DNA of 64,000 nt, from contig JAWPHD010003076.1 of assembly GCA_037043455.1 (NCBI GenBank), positions 124,001 to 188,000 of the forward strand, written 5' to 3'. Position 1 is the first letter of the stretch, and every line of letters starts with the position of its first letter. The position numbers and the translations under genes were made by a program. Shown here one piece after another: positions 34,318 through 45,369 of the stretch. The stretch comes from Cyrtodaria siliqua (taxonomy: Eukaryota; Mollusca; Bivalvia; Adapedonta; Hiatellidae). Under the pieces are notes generated by a model. The model was not told where the DNA came from. It saw nothing but the letters and a program-made list of their open reading frames with translations, and did not search any database.

Positions 34318-37300
34318 TAACAATAATAATATAATATAATAATAACAATACTAATTGTTTTGTAAACATCGTTTCAGATAATTGTATAGCATGTTTATGT
34401 CTTTATACAAAAATAATTTGTTTAAAGTTAACAGGTTTTTAAACTAATTTCGTATTTCTGCAGCCCTTCAGAAAGAGTACAAATTTTGCCAAAAAATGCT
34501 CAAATTAGCGCTTAAAAACGTTTTGCTTTAACGTACCTACATACGCTATTAATGTGTTGTTGGTTACTGTCAATTATTCGTGCCGGTCCGTAGCTACCCT
34601 GATGCACACCGCATTAGTTGCCTCGGTTGAAATATGTGAATGTACATACTTTACATATATTCATACTTAATCCTTTCAGTGACACAAATGTCTTACTTAA
34701 AACTGAACTCGTGTTCCCTAACACTAAAACGCAGGAAATCTCATGAAAAATCACAATAAATAAATCGGAGTGTGGGTGGAGTGGAGGATGCATACCAACG
34801 AACCTCCATAGGCTGCGGGCCTGCTCGTGTTATACTATCACTGCATTTCTAAAACTCAAACAATTTGTGAAAATTACCTATCTAAAAGCAAAGACACTTA
34901 TATATTTACTTTCAAGTAGAGGCGACAAGTCGGCCATCAAAAACGCCAAGAATGTATCCCTGAACAAATCGTCCCTCATAAGAAGTACCTCTGTAATACT
35001 ATTGGTCCCGAATACAGGCGGTATCATAACCGTGTCGATGGTATGGACCACGCCATTGTTACAGATGATGTCATTTGGTGAAATTACGTGGGACACATTG
35101 TTCAGTATTGTCGTCTGAAAAGAATTAGAACTCGTTAAAAAGTATTAATATTATTCCAAAAAATCGGTCTTTTCCGGCTACGTTTGAAATCACACCTCGT
35201 GTGCATTTTGACAGAGCGTAATATTCAAATCTAAGAAATCTATTCAAAAGTACAGCTCAGTCACGACAACAGACAAGAACATCATCAGTTGCATATGTTT
35301 GTATATGCGGTTGACTTTTTAATGCTTAGCGTTGCAACCCATGGAATCTAAGAAAACAAGACACGTTACTACTCTTTGGGTTTAAATACCTTTAGCGATA
35401 TAATAATGCTACAATGGTCTCACTAGTCGAATTTAACATTAGGCAGGATTAATATTCATCAATATGTTTGGGTCTAAGAATCGGACTCAAATCTGAGATA
35501 CCGCCGTGTGGTTCCCGGTCAAGAATATGGTCACTGCTTATCAGGCAGAGGGGAAGATTCCGCGGAGTGCGTGTTCATTTTGTGTTGTTGTTTTTTTGTC
35601 ATATTCGTTGAAGGTGTTTAACTTGATCTCAGTGGTAGCAGAAAAAATGATCGCGGCTCCATCATATAATGTAGTATATGTAGTGTTTACAAAATTTGCA
35701 TTTTCTCAGCAGTTCTGCGGATGAGAAGGTTATGCGCTCATTCTGCGTTTTTGTATCTCGCTGTAAATGAAGGCTGTGCCGGAATGTTCATAGCTGTTAG
35801 CGCCATATAACATTTTGTGTTAGATTGCCATAAAACCAATTCAACTCAAATCTGACATTTTGAAAATGCTTGCTGATAGAATAAACATGCTGAAATCAGA
35901 TTAAAATGTTGAGCTTGAAAAATAGACTCAGATTATTGATGAATAATACTGGGTTCCTTTTTAGTGCAAATCTAAGGTTTTATTCTAATTTTTAGACACG
36001 CGAGATTGACTCCAATACTAACAGAACCAGCGAGATTGACTCCAATACTAACAGAACCAGGAGATTGACTCCAGTACTAACAGAACCAGCGAGAGTGACT
36101 CCAGTACTAACAGAACCAGCGAGAGTGACTCCAGTACTAACAGAACCAGCGAGATTGACTCCAATACTAACAGAATCAGCGAGATTGCTCCAATACTAAC
36201 ATAACCAGCGAGAGTGACTCCAGTACTAAAAGAACCAGCGAGAGTGACTCCAGTACTAAAAGAACCAGCAAGAGTGACTCCAGTACTAACAGAACCAGCG
36301 AGATTGACTCCAGTACTAACAGCGAGATTGACTCCAGTACTAACAGCGAGAGTGACTCCAGTACTAAAAGAATCAGCGAGAGTGACTCCAGTACTAACAG
36401 AACCAGCGAGAGTGACTCCAGTACTAACAGAACCAGCGAGAGTGACTCCAATACTAACAGAATCAGCGAGATTGCTCCAATACTAACATAACCAGCGAGA
36501 GTGACTCCAGTACTAAAAGAACTAGCGAGAGTGACTCCAGTACTAAAAGAACCAGCGAGAGTGACTCCAGTACTAACAGCGAGATTGACTCCAGTACTAA
36601 CAGAACCAGCGAGAGTGACTCCAGTACTAACAGAACCAGCGAGAGTGACTCCAATACTAACAGAATCAGCGAGATTGCTCCAATACTAACATAACCAGCG
36701 AGAGTGACTCCAGTACTAAAAGAACCAGCGAGAGTGACTCCAGTACTAAAAGAACCAGCGAGAGTGACTCCAGTACTAAAAGAACCAGCGAGAGTGACTC
36801 CAGTACTAACAGAACCAGCGAGAGTGACTCCAGTACTAACAGAACCAGCGAGAGTGACTCCAATACTAACAAAAGAGTGACTCCAATTCTTGCAGAACCA
36901 AGGCAATGACTCCAATATAAACAGAACCAGCGAGAGCAATTCCAATACTTACAGAACCAGCGAGAGTGAATGCAATACTAACATAACCAAAGAAGGTGCC
37001 TCCAATACTAACAGAACCAATAGAGCGACTCCAATACTAATAGAACCAGCGAGAGCGACTCTAATACTTACAGAACCAGCGAGAGCGTCTCCAATACTAA
37101 CAGTACCAATAGAGCGATACAATACTAACATAACCAATAGAGCGATCCAATACTAACAGAACTAGCGAAAGGGACCCCAGTACTTACAGAAGCAACGAGA
37201 GTGACTCCAAAACTTACAGAACCAGCAATAGTGACTCCAATATTTACAGAACCAGCGAGAGTGACTCTAGTACTTACAGAACCAGCGAGATTAACTCAAA

Positions 37301-40300
37301 TGCTAACAGAACCAGCAATAGTGACTCCAATACTTACAGAATAAGCGAGAGTGACTCTAATACTTACAGAACTAACGAGAGTCACTCCAATACTTACAGA
37401 ACCAACGAAAGTGACTCCAGTACTAACAGAACCAGCGAGATTGACTCCAATACTAACAGGACAAGCGAGAGTGACTCCAATACTTACAGAATCAGCGAGA
37501 GTGACTCCAATACTAGCAGAACCAATAGAGCGACTCTAATACTTACAGAACCAGAGAGATTGACTCCAATACTAACAAAACCAGCAAGAGCGACTCCAAC
37601 ACTAACAGAACCAATAGAGCGATCCAATACTAACAGAACCAAAGAGCGACTTCAATACTTACAGAACTAACGGGAGTGACTCCAATTATTGCAGAACCGA
37701 GGTAATGATTCCAATACTAACAGAACCAGCGAGAGAGACTCCAGTACTTACAGAACCAAAGAAAGTGACTCCAGTACTAACAGAACCAATAAAGCGACTC
37801 AAATACTAACAGAACCAACGAGAGTGACTCCAACTCTTCCAGAACCAAGGGAATGACTACAATACTGACAGAACCAGCGAGAGCGGCTTCAATATTTACA
37901 AAACCAGCGAGAGCGTCTCCAATACTAACAAAACCAATAGAGCGATCCAATACTAACAGAACCAATAGAGATACTCCAATACTAACAGAACCATCGAAAG
38001 TGACCCCAGTACTTACAGAACCAACGAGAGTGACTCCAATACTTACAGAACCAAGAGAGCTACTCCAATACATACAGAACCAACGAGAATGACTCCAAAA
38101 CTTACAGAACCAGCGATAGTGACTCCAATACTAACAAAATCAGCGAGAGCGTCTCCAACACTAACAGAACCAATAGTGCGATCGAATACTCCAATATTTA
38201 TAGAACCATCGAGAGTGACTCCAATTCTTGCAGAACCAAGGCAATGACTCCAATACTAACAGAACCAGCGAGAGTGACTCCAATACTAGCAGAACCAATA
38301 GAGCGACTCCAATACTTACAGAACCAGCGAGATTGACTCCAATACTAACAAAACTAACGAGAACGACTCCAATACTAACAAAACCAATAGAGCGATCCTG
38401 TACTAACAGAACCAATAGAGCGACTTCAACACTTACAGAACCAACTAGAATGACTCCAATACTAACAGAACCGGCGAGAGTGACTCCAATACTTACAGAA
38501 CCAGGAGAGTGACTCGAATACTAACATAACCAATAAAAGCGACTCCAATACTAACAGAACCAGCGAGAGTGACTCCAATACTTACAGAACCAGCGAGAGT
38601 GACTCCAATACTAGCAGAACCAATAGAGCCACTCCAATACTTACATAATCAGCGAGAGTGACTCCAATACTTACAGAACCGGCGAGCGTGACTCCAATAG
38701 CTTGACCCTCCAGGGCGGTAATGCTTTTGACGCCACGAATCTGGGGCATCAGTGAGAAGCCGTTTGACGCGTGGTATTTCATGACCTGCTTTAGTTGTGT
38801 GCTGTGATTTCCAAGTTGAAGCATCAACGCAGGATCCACTTTCAATATTGCCGCATCGGTAGGAGCAAACACCGTGAACGGCCCTTTATGTTTGTTTTAA
38901 GATAAATGGACAAATATAAATTTAGAGCTGATGTAGATATAAAACTCGGTGAAATATAAAACTATAAAAACAAAAAATATGTTCACCAATATTTAGATAA
39001 TTATCCATTGTGATCATCACCTATTGTTCGCGGCACTTGTTCACCGAGGGGGTTTTCAGCATTTCCGTGAGAAATTTTATCAATACGTATATAAATTATA
39101 TATAACTGGAACTTGATTTTTAGTGGTAAACAAAAACATACTATTTTACAAATTGGTTAAGAAATAACCATATTGCAAGCAAAATGCTTTTTGAACGGGC
39201 TTTTCCCATGTAAACGCCTTGTAGAATCATTGTTGATTAAAGTTCTAAAGGAAAGAAAACATGCGCATATGACATTTTGATTCTCAACCGATTTTGAAAG
39301 ATAAGGCATTTTGGTGTACCGCTAAAATGTCCGTTTCAATGATATACAACTTATTTACGTACCAGTTGAATTTTGTCTAAAAAGTCAAAAGAATTCTTTG
39401 GCTGGAACAAGCGCCCGAACAATAGGTATGAGTTGCTACACAAAATAGAGTACGAGAATGGACCTTTGGAAACGGCCGAGCAGGACACATACGAAATATT
39501 GCAGTCTCGGTTTGATTGAGAGCTCCTAGATATGAATTTGATCGTCTTAGGAATGGAACATAGGATATGTCAATTGCAAAAAAATGTATAATGTCACTTC
39601 TTGAAATGTGTATGATATATCGGATTGTTTAATATTGTCGTTCAATTTAATGGAATTTATGATGTCGTGTTGTGTTGGATAAGCAATTATTTTGACTATA
39701 TGCTAGATGCCATTTATAAATATCCCGAATTTAAATGCTTTAAAAACGTGTGTTTCTCGTCATAAATTGGTCATATGTTTATTGTATATACATCGACCAG
39801 TGCACATCGTACCTATACACAGGTAACAGTATTTTTTACAGAAAAAAAGTTAGCCTTTAACCGGGCTCGAACAAACGACCTTCTGATTTCAAGTCCGATG
39901 CTCTATCCACTAAACTATAATGCTGAAAATGGTATACTAACCACCATATATTATGAGGCAAATAACTTGTAATAATGTAGGTTATCAATATGAAACTAAT
40001 ACTTCGCCTCAAAACAACCAGATCTCGACTTGTTATTTAGCGCTTGGTGAGTTTGTGTACGCGCGCTTGTTATTACGTAATGCCTATTTAGTGTTAAAAA
40101 TGCTACAACATACCAATAAATAGCGGTGGTCTAGTGGTTCAGCGTACAGCTTTCAAAACAGAAATTAGCGTATATACCGAGTGTTGTATAATAGAAATTA
40201 ATGGAAGGTTATTTGATTTATCTGCTAAAATATATTATGTATGTGCTTTCATTTTTAAGGAGATTTTTGATTTTTTTCAAGTTTATTTGATGAATCTGTT

Positions 40301-41505
40301 AACAATTATTGATGCGTTTTCATACAATCTGTTTCAGTAAATCTTTAAAATTGTACATTCCATTTAAAAAATATGAAATAAATTGTAACTGGATAACATA
40401 TAAGTGTCGTGCAGTGTAGTCGATACTGTGTTTTTATGGAAGCTTGCTCGTTCTTATTATGTTAAACATGAGATTATAACAGTTCATAGCATCGTCGTCT
40501 TGTCCTCTGATCATAGCTAAATTCCATTTTGTTTATTTCGCCCATTGTTTTCTCGTTTAGGGCAACGCGTTTTGTTAGTAACTGGGACCATTCTCCCTGG
40601 CCATGTTATGGTGGGAACATACCGCATTGAAGGTTCCATGTTCATGGTCATATGCATACCATCTTCGGGATGGCTCAAATTTATGTACTATTGGCATTTT
40701 AAATATTGAGTTATGCTCAACCCGGGGCTAGAGGGCGCGAACGGTAGCAAGCACTTTTCACTACCGTTCATGAACAGTCTCAATCAACCCGAGACTGCAA
40801 TATTTTTTTGTATTTATCGTGTTCGACAATTTCCAAATTTCTCCTTTCATACTTTTTTTGAATCAGACTATTATACTGTATGATGTGAAGGTTTGCTAAA
40901 GCGAGCCTACAAGGTCACACTACAGAAACCATTATGCTGGTTATGATAAATCAGTCATTTGCTAGTGAGCTTGCTGAAACTTTGACTAATATTTCTATCA
41001 GCGGAAATAGATACAGGTGTAGCATCGGTAGAACAATGCCATCCAAAATACTCATTAACTACAACAATTACATTATACCTGTACGTGTATATGGTATTCT
41101 TTTTCAAAAGTAAGGAGATATCACAAACACAAATGTGTTGTGAAGGGGTGGTGTTGTAGGGTGTACCAAACACCCCAAACGTTCTCTTCCACACTAAAAC
41201 GGTTCAGTTTAAACTAAGGAATCCCCAAAAGGGTACCGTCTAATAAACTAGGCAACATGTATAGGTATGAGTAAAACACAGAGATGATCCTGATAATATA
41301 ATAATGAATATAAAAACAACAAATATTTGTATAAGTATAACTCACCTGCACTATTTAAATCCGTGTCAACGTTTGCTTGTTGTAGCAGCTGTACAAACCT
41401 ATCGTAGCCATTGTCTACCAAATACTGGAAAACGGTCTTGTCCTCGAACGAATGGGCAAGTCCCAGACACAAAGCAATCGAAACGAACCCCGTGAAAAAA
41501 CGCAT
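28779..41505 (-). CDS. FAS1 gene B: secreted two-domain fasciclin protein (periostin/TGFBI-like)
   Basis: Six exons give 930 bases (309 residues plus stop): 41346-41505, 38675-38883, 34910-35114, 33518-33619, 30022-30135, 28779-28918. All junctions are GT-AG and phases equal those of gene A (1,0,1,1,1). Residues 1-19 are a signal peptide (MRFFTGFVSIALCLGLAHS). FAS1 domain 1 (about 21-156) has TVFAPTDAAI at 57-66, MKYHASNG and NGVVHTIDTVMIPP. FAS1 domain 2 (about 159-298) has YTLFSPVDSAW, LKYHMVPGAR and NGIVHAIDGLLFPP. Sequons occur at N79, N129 and N257. It is presumably an extracellular matrix or adhesion protein. Intron 2 is swollen to about 3.6 kb by an array grown from the exon 2 donor. 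It lies head-to-tail with genes A and C. Confidence 0.92.
30022..30135 (-). CDS. Gene B exon 5
   Basis: The acceptor is AACCCCAG and the donor is GTGAGT. It encodes MLKYHMVPGARTLNMLQNG, then QQLFTLHGTPVNITKGVS. Splicing to exon 6 makes CGA (R). It is 114 bases, the same as exon 5 of gene C. Confidence 0.92.
31670..31815 (+). repeat. R1 repeat, right-end fragment, in gene B intron 4
   Basis: It contains TTTGTGATGTCGTTTGC, TGTTTTGTGGTTGACTGTCG and CCCTGTCCGATATTTGTATC. Confidence 0.7.
32250..32690 (+). mobile_element. R3 fragment plus best full R1 copy, in gene B intron 4
   Basis: R3 words (CTTCTGCCAAGTCATTGAG, TGGCTTTCTAG) occupy about 32255-32300. R1 then follows at about 32378-32680, from TTTTATCATGGCGGGGATTT through GGGTAAGTGTGAGGTTTGG, TCCGGTTTAAACCCCCAG, GCGGTAGCCCTATTGTCAAC and TGTGTTTTGTGGTTGACTGT to CCCTGTCCGATCTTCTTATA. 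The length of about 300 bp agrees with the filled/empty-site comparison at 6795-7086. No ORF. Confidence 0.7.
33395..33480 (+). mobile_element. LINE 3'-end remnant
   Basis: A short tail, GCCTTGTTAAGGCAATGAAC then GGCCAAATAAAATATTG followed by AATTGAATTGAAT, looks like a retrotransposon 3' end. It sits in gene B intron 4. Confidence 0.4.
33518..33619 (-). CDS. Gene B exon 4
   Basis: The acceptor is ATCATTCAG and the donor is GTGAGT. It encodes GEYTLFSPVDSAWAPYAES, then ILHPNIPDAKAVYT. It is nine bases shorter than in gene A, so the frame is kept. Confidence 0.92.
34268..34350. repeat. (AAT)n microsatellite in gene B intron 3
   Basis: AAT triplet run with a few AAC interruptions. Confidence 0.9.
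34910..35114 (-). CDS. Gene B exon 3
   Basis: The acceptor is TCTTTTCAG and the donor is GTAAAT. It encodes TTILNNVSHVISPNDIICNN, then GVVHTIDTVMIPPVFG and DLFRDTFLAFLMADLSPLLE. It is 205 bases, as in gene A. Confidence 0.93.
35495..35850 (+). mobile_element. SINE-like repeat in gene B intron 2, diverged copy
   Basis: It matches 10462-10880: GTGTGGTTCCCGGTCAAGAA, ATGGTCACTGC, GATGAGAAGGTT, GCGCCATATAACATTTT and an AATTCAACTC tail. Confidence 0.55.
36000..38699 (-). repeat. 30-bp minisatellite built from the gene B exon 2 splice donor, about 90 units
   Basis: In gene sense each unit reads ATTGGAGTCACTCTCGCT, then GGTTCTGTAAGT. The first unit is exonic: the last 24 coding bases of exon 2 (residues IGVTLAGS) plus the donor GTAAGT at 38669-38674. 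The remaining 2.68 kb are copies inside intron 2. About 20 units between about 36945 and 38670 retain GTAAGT. Units at 36000-36900 mostly carry GTTAGT or lose the GT. Most units are 30 bp, but 29-bp and shorter variants shift the frame. The long ORFs on both strands here (up to 160 codons at 36463-36945) are repeat translations. Confidence 0.92.
38675..38883 (-). CDS. Gene B exon 2, ending in the first unit of the array
   Basis: The acceptor is ACATAAAG and the donor is GTAAGT. It encodes PFTVFAPTDAAILKVDPAL, then MKYHASNGFSLMPQIRG and ITALEGQAIGVTLAGS. At 209 bases it has exactly the length of gene A exon 2, which fixes the donor among the many repeated copies that follow. Confidence 0.92.
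38890..39830. other. Gene B intron 1, mostly unassigned
   Basis: A fragment of R2 in minus orientation lies around 39450-39520 (GGAAACGGCCGAGCAGGACA, GCAGTCTCGGTTTGATTGAG). Nothing else was recognised. Confidence 0.35.
39843..39920 (-). pseudogene. tRNA-like sequence (degenerate)
   Basis: The minus strand reads an A-box-like TAGTTTAGTGGATAGAGCA and a B-box-like TTGTTCGAGCCCGG, with a CTTGAAA loop between. The acceptor stem does not pair and the anticodon stem has a mismatch. I therefore call it a tRNA pseudogene or a SINE head, not a working tRNA. Confidence 0.4.
40480..40870 (+). repeat. R2 repeat, partial copy, in gene B intron 1
   Basis: It contains CTAAATTCCATTTTGTTTAT, CATACCATCTTCGGGATGG, CTCAACCCGGGGCTAGAGGG and CCGAGACTGCAATATT. 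It lacks the left third seen at 7306. Confidence 0.65.
41346..41505 (-). CDS. Gene B exon 1 (signal peptide)
   Basis: It starts at ATG 41503-41505 and ends in donor GTGAGT. It encodes the signal peptide then FEDKTVFQYLVDNGYDRF and QLLQQANVDTDLNSAG. It joins exon 2 as GGG (G). Confidence 0.93.
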
Positions 41506-42329
41506 GTCTACTTCGGATAGTCAGACAATACTAAGTTATGGAATAGTATTTCAAAAAAGATAGCCAACTAATACACAGATTCCAGAAGTGTTAGGCTGAT
41601 ACGATGACATATGACAAGATACGAGATCAGCAGTTGTATAACTCTTCATATAAGGTCACGTTTTCTCTGGTTACTTTCAAGTCAAAAGGGCGGAATTGGT
41701 GCACTATTCAAATACAGATTACAGCGTAAAGGACAGTCATATTAATGCCCTTGCAATCTGAGTTATACAAGCAATATACGTAGTAACACAAAAACGAAGG
41801 ACAATTCGGTAGATATTGAGGAATTCAGTCAGTAAAATCTCGCACTTTATACCATAGAAAGTGGGGTCATCCTGTTGTTGCATTTTTTCAATGGATGATA
41901 CTGACTATCTGAATTTAATATAATTATTTAGACAAAACAAATGCTGATGAACTATTATAGTAAGACTAAAAATAAAAAAATAATCTGATAAAACTGAGTT
42001 AAGTATTTAGAAATATTCCGAAGTATTTCTTTAGATTGATTCGCTTGTATAGGTCAAACAAATGATACCATATGAGTGGGCGGAAAATAATCGTATAAAG
42101 GTGTTCGATTCATGTAAAGAAACACACGGCAATCATTGAATTGTATTAATTATGTTCATCTATAAATATCATAAGATATGAACAATATATATATATTAAA
42201 ACATGTTTACATCTTTAGAGAAGCAAGCAATAGGCTACTTACTCACTCCTAGCTAATTTTATGCGTCTGGAATGATTTAACGAAACCACTGTTCGCCGTG
42301 ATATATTAACAAGCAGTTATATCTATATT

Positions 42330-42720
42330 AAGGCGAGCAACGAGCGATAACATCACTAGTGTGTTGTAAGTGCACGAGCAGCTATATGTATAACAAAGCG
42401 AGCTACGAGCGATAATTCTTACTAGCGCCGCCATGGTAAGTTCACGAAATTACAGCTAGATCTAGGCGAGCAAGGAGCAGTAACTCTTACTTGTGTCGCC
42501 ATGGTAAGTTCACGAGATTACATCTAGCAATCGTACAAACTCGCTCATTTCCGTAGATCATCGGAAATAATTATTTTTGAAAAAAAAAGTTGAGGCAGTT
42601 CCGATCGTACATCTAGATCTAGGCAAGCAACGAGCGATAACTCTAACTACTGTCGCCATGGTAAGTTCACGAGATTACATCTAGATCAAGGCGATCTAGA
42701 TCTAGATCAAGTGTAATAAA
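42330..42720 (+). repeat. Degenerate tandem repeat upstream of gene B, about 4-5 units
   Basis: Units of about 60-140 bp carry GGCGAGCAACGAGCGATAA, then TCGCCATGGTAAGTTCACGA and GATTACATCTAGATCT. The clearest are at about 42390, 42460, 42610 and a partial at 42690. They lie 0.8-1.2 kb upstream of the gene B start. Confidence 0.75.
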
Positions 42721-42942
42721 ATGGAAGGAATGTTAACGTGCAAATTCAATATGATTATGTGTGTGTATTTAAACTAAAATGACCTAATAGCTGATGAGCT
42801 TTATATATTCAATGGCACATTGTCAATCGTCTATCCATCTCACTGTCCCGTAAGCGCTTTGAAACGACTACTTCAAAAGTATATATCCAAAAATGTAAAC
42901 GTTCGACGACAAGCATTTTGATTAATGACTAAGCTAATAAAG

Positions 42943-43872
42943 GATTGCTTACTAGTAATTATAATAATAATTATAATGATAATCATGGAGAGGATTGCTT
43001 ACTACTAATAATAATAATAATTATAATGATAATCATGGAGAGGATTGCTTACTACTAATAATAATAATAATTATAATGATAATCATGGAGAGGATTGCTT
43101 ACTACTAATAATAATAATTATTATAATGATAATCATGGAGAGGATTGCTTACTACTACTAATAATAATAATTATAATGATAATCGGGGAGGATTGCTTAC
43201 TACTACTACTAATAATAATTATAATGATAATCATGGAGAGGATTGCTTACTACTACTAATAATAATAATTAAAATGATAATCGGGGAGGATTGCTTACTA
43301 CTACTATTAATAATAATTATAATGATAATCATGGAGTGGATTGCTTACTACTAATAATAATAATAATTATAATGATAATCATGGAGAGGATTGCTTACTA
43401 CTACTAATAATAATAATTATAATGATAATCGGGGAGGATTGCTTACTACTACTAATAATAATTATAATGATAATCATGGAGAGGATTGCTTACTACTACT
43501 AATAATAATAATTATAATGATAATCGGGGAGGATTGCTTACTACTACTAATAATAATTATAATGATAATCATGGAGAGGATTGCTTACTACTACTAATAA
43601 TAATAATTATAAAGATAATCATGGAGAGGATTGCTTACTACTACTAATAATAATAATTGTAATGATAATCACGGAGAGGATTGCTTACTACTAATAATAA
43701 TAATAATTATAATGATAATCGGAGAGGATTGCTTACTGCTACTAATAATAATAATTATAATGATAATCATGGAGAGGATTGCTTACTACTACTACTACTA
43801 ATAATTATAATGATAATCATGGAGAGGATTGCTTACTACTACTAATAATAATAATTGTAATGATAATCATGG
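42943..43872 (+). repeat. Minisatellite of about 49 bp, about 19 copies
   Basis: Each unit is GAGGATTGCTTACTACTA, a variable (TAA/TAC) triplet run, then AATTATAATGATAATCATGG. Unit length varies mainly through the triplet run. The plus ORFs at 43145-43597 are repeat translation. Confidence 0.93.
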
Positions 43873-43874
43873 AG

Positions 43875-44070
43875 ATGACACCAAATGCAACGGACGCTTG
43901 TAGGAATTGACTAACACATAGATGGATGGAAACCTGAATAGTATGTCCCCTGCTTTCCGCGACAAAAATAATAAAAATCAGTGTCCTATATCACAATGAA
44001 CCGATTTCAAACATCTACCAACTATATATTTTGTTATTCAGAATGTGAATTGATTTGTTGCAAGTAATTT
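43875..44070 (+). repeat. Segment shared with 60155-60810
   Basis: CACCAAATGCAACGGACGCT, AGATGGATGGAAACCTGA, GTATGTCCCCTGC, TTTCCGCGACAAAA, AAATCAGTGTC and GAATGTGAATTGATTTG recur in the same order after the triplet run at 60135-60160. In the distal copy they are separated by about 480 bp of extra sequence. Confidence 0.65.
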
Positions 44071-44084
44071 GACTGTCCGTCACA

Positions 44085-44335
44085 CTGTAAAACTATAATG
44101 AGGTTTTGAACCAAACCTCACTCTTAACCTGTTGTCATCCCAATAAAACCGGAGCGTGTAAATCAAGATATCCCCGCCTGGTTATATTCTCTAACAAACA
44201 ATGCTGCATTATTATGCAATATAGGTATAACATAACACATATATGATCATGCATATCAATATAAAAAAGCATAGAAAGGCACAAAGCAAGTATTCAATGA
44301 CTTGGAAGTATCCAGAGCAAAAAGAGAACTAACCC
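44085..44335 (-). repeat. R1 / R3 fragments, minus orientation
   Basis: R1 left-end words (GAACCAAACCTCACTCTTAA, GTCATCCCAATAAAACC, ATCCCCGCCTGGTTATATT) are followed by a reversed R3 end (GCATAGAAAGGCACAAAGCA, TATTCAATGACTTGGAAG). Confidence 0.6.
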
Positions 44336-44339
44336 TGCA

Positions 44340-45225
44340 ATCATGAGTGTGATTTCGGGGACCAGTAGACTACTAGTTTACTGCGTACCGGGAACCAGTC
44401 TACTTGGTCCTAGGTTGACCTGAAAAATAAATTGGAAACCGATTACCAAAGGTGGGTTGCTGAACTACAAGAGAACAAACCGTTAAGGGTACGACAAGTT
44501 AAGAGTTTACTTAAGATCGCAATTTACATAAAACCACTTACCGGAGAACCGGAGTTCCTATACAAACCGAGGCCAGTAGTTCCGGTTGGAGAGTATGGTT
44601 TGTATAATCAACGTGCCTAACCTGCGTGTTCTGTTTTCAACATCAGATTGACTTGATCGACAATGTTGCAATTTAGGTGGAATTAGCTTAAGGTTTTCGA
44701 AAGGGATATTGTATAAATGTTGGTGCATTTGCTAACGGGAATCAGTATGTATAATCTATGGAAACACATGTAACGTGTTTTCCGATGTTTGCACAAGAGG
44801 CATCAGGGCATGTTGTCACAGAAGTCGTGGAACGTAATCAACTGTGCCATCATGGTTAAAAATTGAAGGCAAATGAGGGTACTTTAAGTTAAGTTAAGTA
44901 TCGGGATCTGGGGACAAGGGGTCACAGGTGAAAAACAATAGGACAGCATCAAAACAGTGTAATCGTTGGTATTAAAATGAAGGTCTTTGATGGTACGTAA
45001 AGTTGTATTGGTTTCAATCTTTTTTGAGATCCCTAGGAACCCAGGTGCACATGTCAAAAATGTCAGCAAATAGCACCATCCTCCTAACAACCGAATACTT
45101 GCCAGGACCATGTCTTACCTAATACTCTGTTTGTATTTGCTGCCCGCGTTTTGACGAACCGCTTGGTGTCGCTTATGACCGTTTATCTGACACTCATATT
45201 CGCACAAAACTAGTGGAATATTATT
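44340..45225. other. Unassigned intergenic region
   Basis: Short ORFs such as 44432-44620 (plus) have no supporting context or recognisable motif. Confidence 0.3.
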
Positions 45226-45227
45226 AG

Positions 45228-45369
45228 TTATTAGGATTCTTGACAGGGGACATGGGCTCACATTCCCTGCCTGGAAATTATATTCACCCGAGCCGTTAGG
45301 CGAGGGGGAATATATATTTCCAGGCAGGGAATGTGAGCCCATGTTCCCTGTCAAGAATCCTAATAACGA
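45228..45369. mobile_element. Hairpin MITE, about 142 bp
   Basis: The arms (TTATTAGGATTCTTGACAGG, then CATGGGCTCACATTCCCTGC) are almost perfectly inverted around a centre of about 25 bp. The ORFs on both strands (45115-45378, 45333-45542) partly translate it. Confidence 0.85.

Noticed and set aside
36176..36945. Long ORFs on both strands, up to 160 codons, with LVLLVLESLS or TPVLTEPAR repeats
   Set aside because: They are translations of the 30-bp array in several frames. Unit length is a multiple of three, so frames stay open without selection.
39843..39920. Functional tRNA gene
   Set aside because: A- and B-box-like words exist, but the acceptor stem does not pair and the anticodon stem is mismatched.
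42943..43872. CRISPR-like regular array
   Set aside because: The units are contiguous tandem repeats with triplet length variation, without unique spacers or cas genes, in an intron-bearing animal genome. The same applies to 46742-46961.
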